From: an uncultured Christensenellaceae bacterium
Lineage (GTDB): Bacteria > Bacillota > Clostridia > Christensenellales > MGBC116941
Length of the DNA: 7,233 bases
Assembly: GCA_910585035.1 (NCBI GenBank)
Contig: CAJUEF010000010.1
Location: 1-7,233 of the forward strand
Direction of reading: 5' to 3'
In this document: positions 5,876 through 7,233 of the stretch, in pieces
Layout: each line of letters begins with the position of its first letter
How positions within the stretch are numbered: the first letter of the stretch is position 1
Notes under the pieces: generated by a model
Told to the model about the DNA's origin: nothing
Database searches by the model: none
What the model saw: only the letters and a program-made list of their open reading frames with translations
Program-made: the position numbers and the translations under genes

Positions 5876-6295
5876 TTATTTGCGTCCGCTGCTAAGTTCA
5901 AATTTATTAATAATATTTTCACTTAGCTGGTTATAATAATCCATATTTTCTGTAAGCTGCATTTCACAATCATAAACTTTTTGCTTTTGCTTAGTCATTT
6001 TTTTATGACGGTTTATACTCGTTTTCCCTTCTTTTGGTTCAACCATTGCATATTCAACCACTTTTTTTTCTATGCCGTCTTCAACAGCAATATTCACTTG
6101 AAAAATACTTATTCTTTTTTTGCCTGTTGCAACTCTTATTTTTTCTTCTTCTAATATAACCACATCTCCATAGCTTCTCTCTTCAGTTTTATAACTTAAG
6201 TACACCCTTTCTCCATCCCTGATAAAAGATTTAACGCTTTCGGTGGTTTTGCAATCACCAACCGGCAAATCTATACAAGAATCTATTTCTTTCAT
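5876..6295 (-). CDS. Hypothetical cytoplasmic protein, 139 residues
   Basis: I do not recognise this protein. It has no signal peptide or membrane helix. Residues 20-88 look beta-rich with alternating charged and hydrophobic positions (RVYLSYKTEE, DVVILEEEKIRVA, KRISIFQVNIA, KVVEYAMVEP), which suggests a small barrel. Then comes a very basic linker (about 91-106, RHKKMTKQKQK) and a C-terminal amphipathic helix. The N-terminus carries two cysteines (C7, C15) and a third is at C110. I start it at the ATG at 6295: AAAGGGGG at 6310-6303 stands 7 bases upstream. The ATG at 6328 lies inside the probable -10 box and has no ribosome site. It appears to be monocistronic, with an unrelated operon end upstream and the dusB block downstream. 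Confidence 0.75.
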   Translation of the reverse strand: MKEIDSCIDLPVGDCKTTESVKSFIRDGERVYLSYKTEERSYGDVVILEEEKIRVATGKKRISIFQVNIAVEDGIEKKVVEYAMVEPKEGKTSINRHKKMTKQKQKVYDCEMQLTENMDYYNQLSENIINKFELSSGRK

Positions 6296-6326
6296 GCATT
6301 GACCCCCTTTTATCGCACTCAAAGAC

Positions 6327-6332
6327 ATTATA
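6327..6332 (-). promoter_or_regulatory. TATAAT -10 box for the 139-residue gene
   Basis: A perfect TATAAT (6332-6327 on the minus strand) would start transcription near 6320, about 25 bases before the ATG at 6295. The -35 region is T-rich without a recognisable hexamer, so the promoter may need an activator or another feature. It overlaps the upstream ATG at 6328, arguing against that start. Confidence 0.5.
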
Positions 6333-6404
6333 CAGCAAAAAAACCAAAAATAAATACACTAATGTAGAGATACTTAAAAAAAGAATGTCTAAAAATGTCA
6401 TATT

Positions 6405-7022
6405 TTAGCTTCCTGCCATAAAGTTGATAATATCTTGGCGTAATCGGTCGTAATTTCTCACATGCTCCTTTGAAATGTCACCAAAACTTCTTATATTATA
6501 GGTTATTTTTGAAAAAGGTAAAGGCACAACATATTTATCCCACCTAGCCTTAATCACATATTTACCTTTAACCTGCACTGTTATGCCAAGGTATTTTTTC
6601 TCTGCACGGTTTGCAATATAAAAAACCATTTTCTTAGGATCATGAAACGGACCCAACGGACCGTCTATGGAAAAGCATATGGAAAGGGTTTTATCCTCTT
6701 TGCCTATTTTTATTATGTCGTTAATGCCATGTCTTGCAGCCGAGCCGTTTGGCAGCCTTAAGGGACGTATACCATATCTTTTGCAAATAGTGTCAATATA
6801 GTCGCCTCTTGCGTCGCTTGTGGCAATAGCTGCGATGTTTAATTCATTCCATCTTTTCATAAGCAAATACATAGGAAAGCTTTCCCCATGCCAAAAACCG
6901 ATTATACTATTATTTATATCTATATCACACTCATTTATTATGCGAATTTTACATGTTTTTGACAAAATCCAAAGGTAAAATATGTAAAGGTTGCTTATTA
7001 TTTTCACCTTTATTTTTCTCAT
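6405..7022 (-). CDS. DUF374 / lysophospholipid acyltransferase-like protein
   Basis: A 205-residue member of the DUF374 branch (PF04028) of the lysophospholipid acyltransferase superfamily, whose members are expected to move acyl chains onto membrane lipids or glycolipids. Family blocks appear in order: GFWHGESFP (42-50, with the likely catalytic His45), ATSDARGDYI (67-76), RLPNGSAARHG (89-99), SIDGPLGPFHDPKKM (118-132) and WDKYVVPLPFS (161-171). The first 20 residues are hydrophobic and may sit at the inner membrane face. The ATG overlaps the stop of the glycosyltransferase by four bases, with GGAG 10 bases upstream, so the two are translationally coupled. This points to acylation of a glycan-linked lipid or another envelope product. 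The substrate is not predictable. Nothing resembling a terminator follows the stop. Confidence 0.85.
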   Translation of the reverse strand: MRKIKVKIISNLYIFYLWILSKTCKIRIINECDIDINNSIIGFWHGESFPMYLLMKRWNELNIAAIATSDARGDYIDTICKRYGIRPLRLPNGSAARHGINDIIKIGKEDKTLSICFSIDGPLGPFHDPKKMVFYIANRAEKKYLGITVQVKGKYVIKARWDKYVVPLPFSKITYNIRSFGDISKEHVRNYDRLRQDIINFMAGS

Positions 7023-7233
7023 GAAAAGTTTACTCCGTTTTTTTGTTTATAATCGTCTATCGCCTGAAGGTATATTCCGGCTGCCCTTTTGGCAATTTTT
7101 TCGCATGTATACTCCCGAGCTGTTTCTATAGCCCCTTTTCTCAGCTCCTTATTATCCATCGCCATAATAATATGCCTGCACCAGTCATTTTTGTTTTGTG
7201 TGCACAGGTATCCATTTTTACCGTTCTCTATAA
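7019..7233 (-). CDS. Glycosyltransferase, GT-B (GT4-like), C-terminal part only
   Basis: Only the last 70 residues are inside the window; the rest lies beyond the right edge. They begin with ENGKNGYLC, the usual loop after the sugar-nucleotide-binding site of GT4-type enzymes. They continue through DWCRHIIMAMDNKELRKGA and the terminal helices with ETAREYTCEKIAKRAAGIYL, which fits the end of a glycosyl transferases group 1 domain (PF00534). Such enzymes move a sugar from a nucleotide donor onto a lipid or growing glycan at the cytoplasmic membrane. The donor and acceptor cannot be told from this fragment. Its TGA overlaps the ATG of the DUF374 gene, so both belong to one operon that continues to the right. 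Confidence 0.8.
   Translation of the reverse strand, partial: IENGKNGYLCTQNKNDWCRHIIMAMDNKELRKGAIETAREYTCEKIAKRAAGIYLQAIDDYKQKNGVNFS

Noticed and set aside
6371..6410. Hairpin or terminator after the DUF374 gene
   Set aside because: The two AATGTC copies here are direct, not inverted, so they cannot pair into a stem.

Overview
The window is low-G+C DNA with A/T-rich intergenic stretches. All eight genes I can support lie on the minus strand, so transcription runs from high to low coordinates. The dusB-greA-lysS order, AGGAGG-type ribosome binding sites, TTG/GTG starts, and stem-loop plus T-run terminators all suggest a Bacillota genome, most likely a clostridium. I cannot name a genus. No mobile element, CRISPR array, tRNA or rRNA is visible.

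Layout in transcription order. (1) 7233-6405: the C-terminal end of a GT-B glycosyltransferase (cut by the window edge), joined by an ATGA overlap to a DUF374-type lysophospholipid acyltransferase. This pair is probably the end of an envelope glycan or glycolipid operon. (2) 6295-5876: a lone 139-residue protein I do not recognise, with its own -10 box and, after a long AT-rich 3' region, a terminator at 5712-5735. (3) 5666-1911: a housekeeping block. It starts at a good sigma-A-type promoter and carries a membrane-anchored protein of unknown function, dusB (tRNA dihydrouridine synthase, coupled by ATGA), a second promoter, greA (transcript cleavage factor) and lysS (class II lysyl-tRNA synthetase). 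It ends in a strong terminator. (4) 1672-491: a urea-transporter-family gene behind a near-consensus promoter flanked by inverted repeats, ending in a textbook terminator. (5) 430-185: a small DUF4177 protein with a TTG start. (6) The left edge holds a strong -35/Shine-Dalgarno signal that probably starts another minus-strand gene running out of the window.

The housekeeping block links tRNA modification, transcription elongation rescue and tRNA charging, a grouping common in Bacillota. The urea transporter is a separate nitrogen-scavenging unit; no urease or other nitrogen genes lie in the window. I see no convincing new multi-gene system. The best leads are the symmetric ATAACA/TGTTAT sites around the urea transporter promoter, the structured greA-lysS junction with an overlapping basic upstream reading frame, and the two unrecognised proteins.
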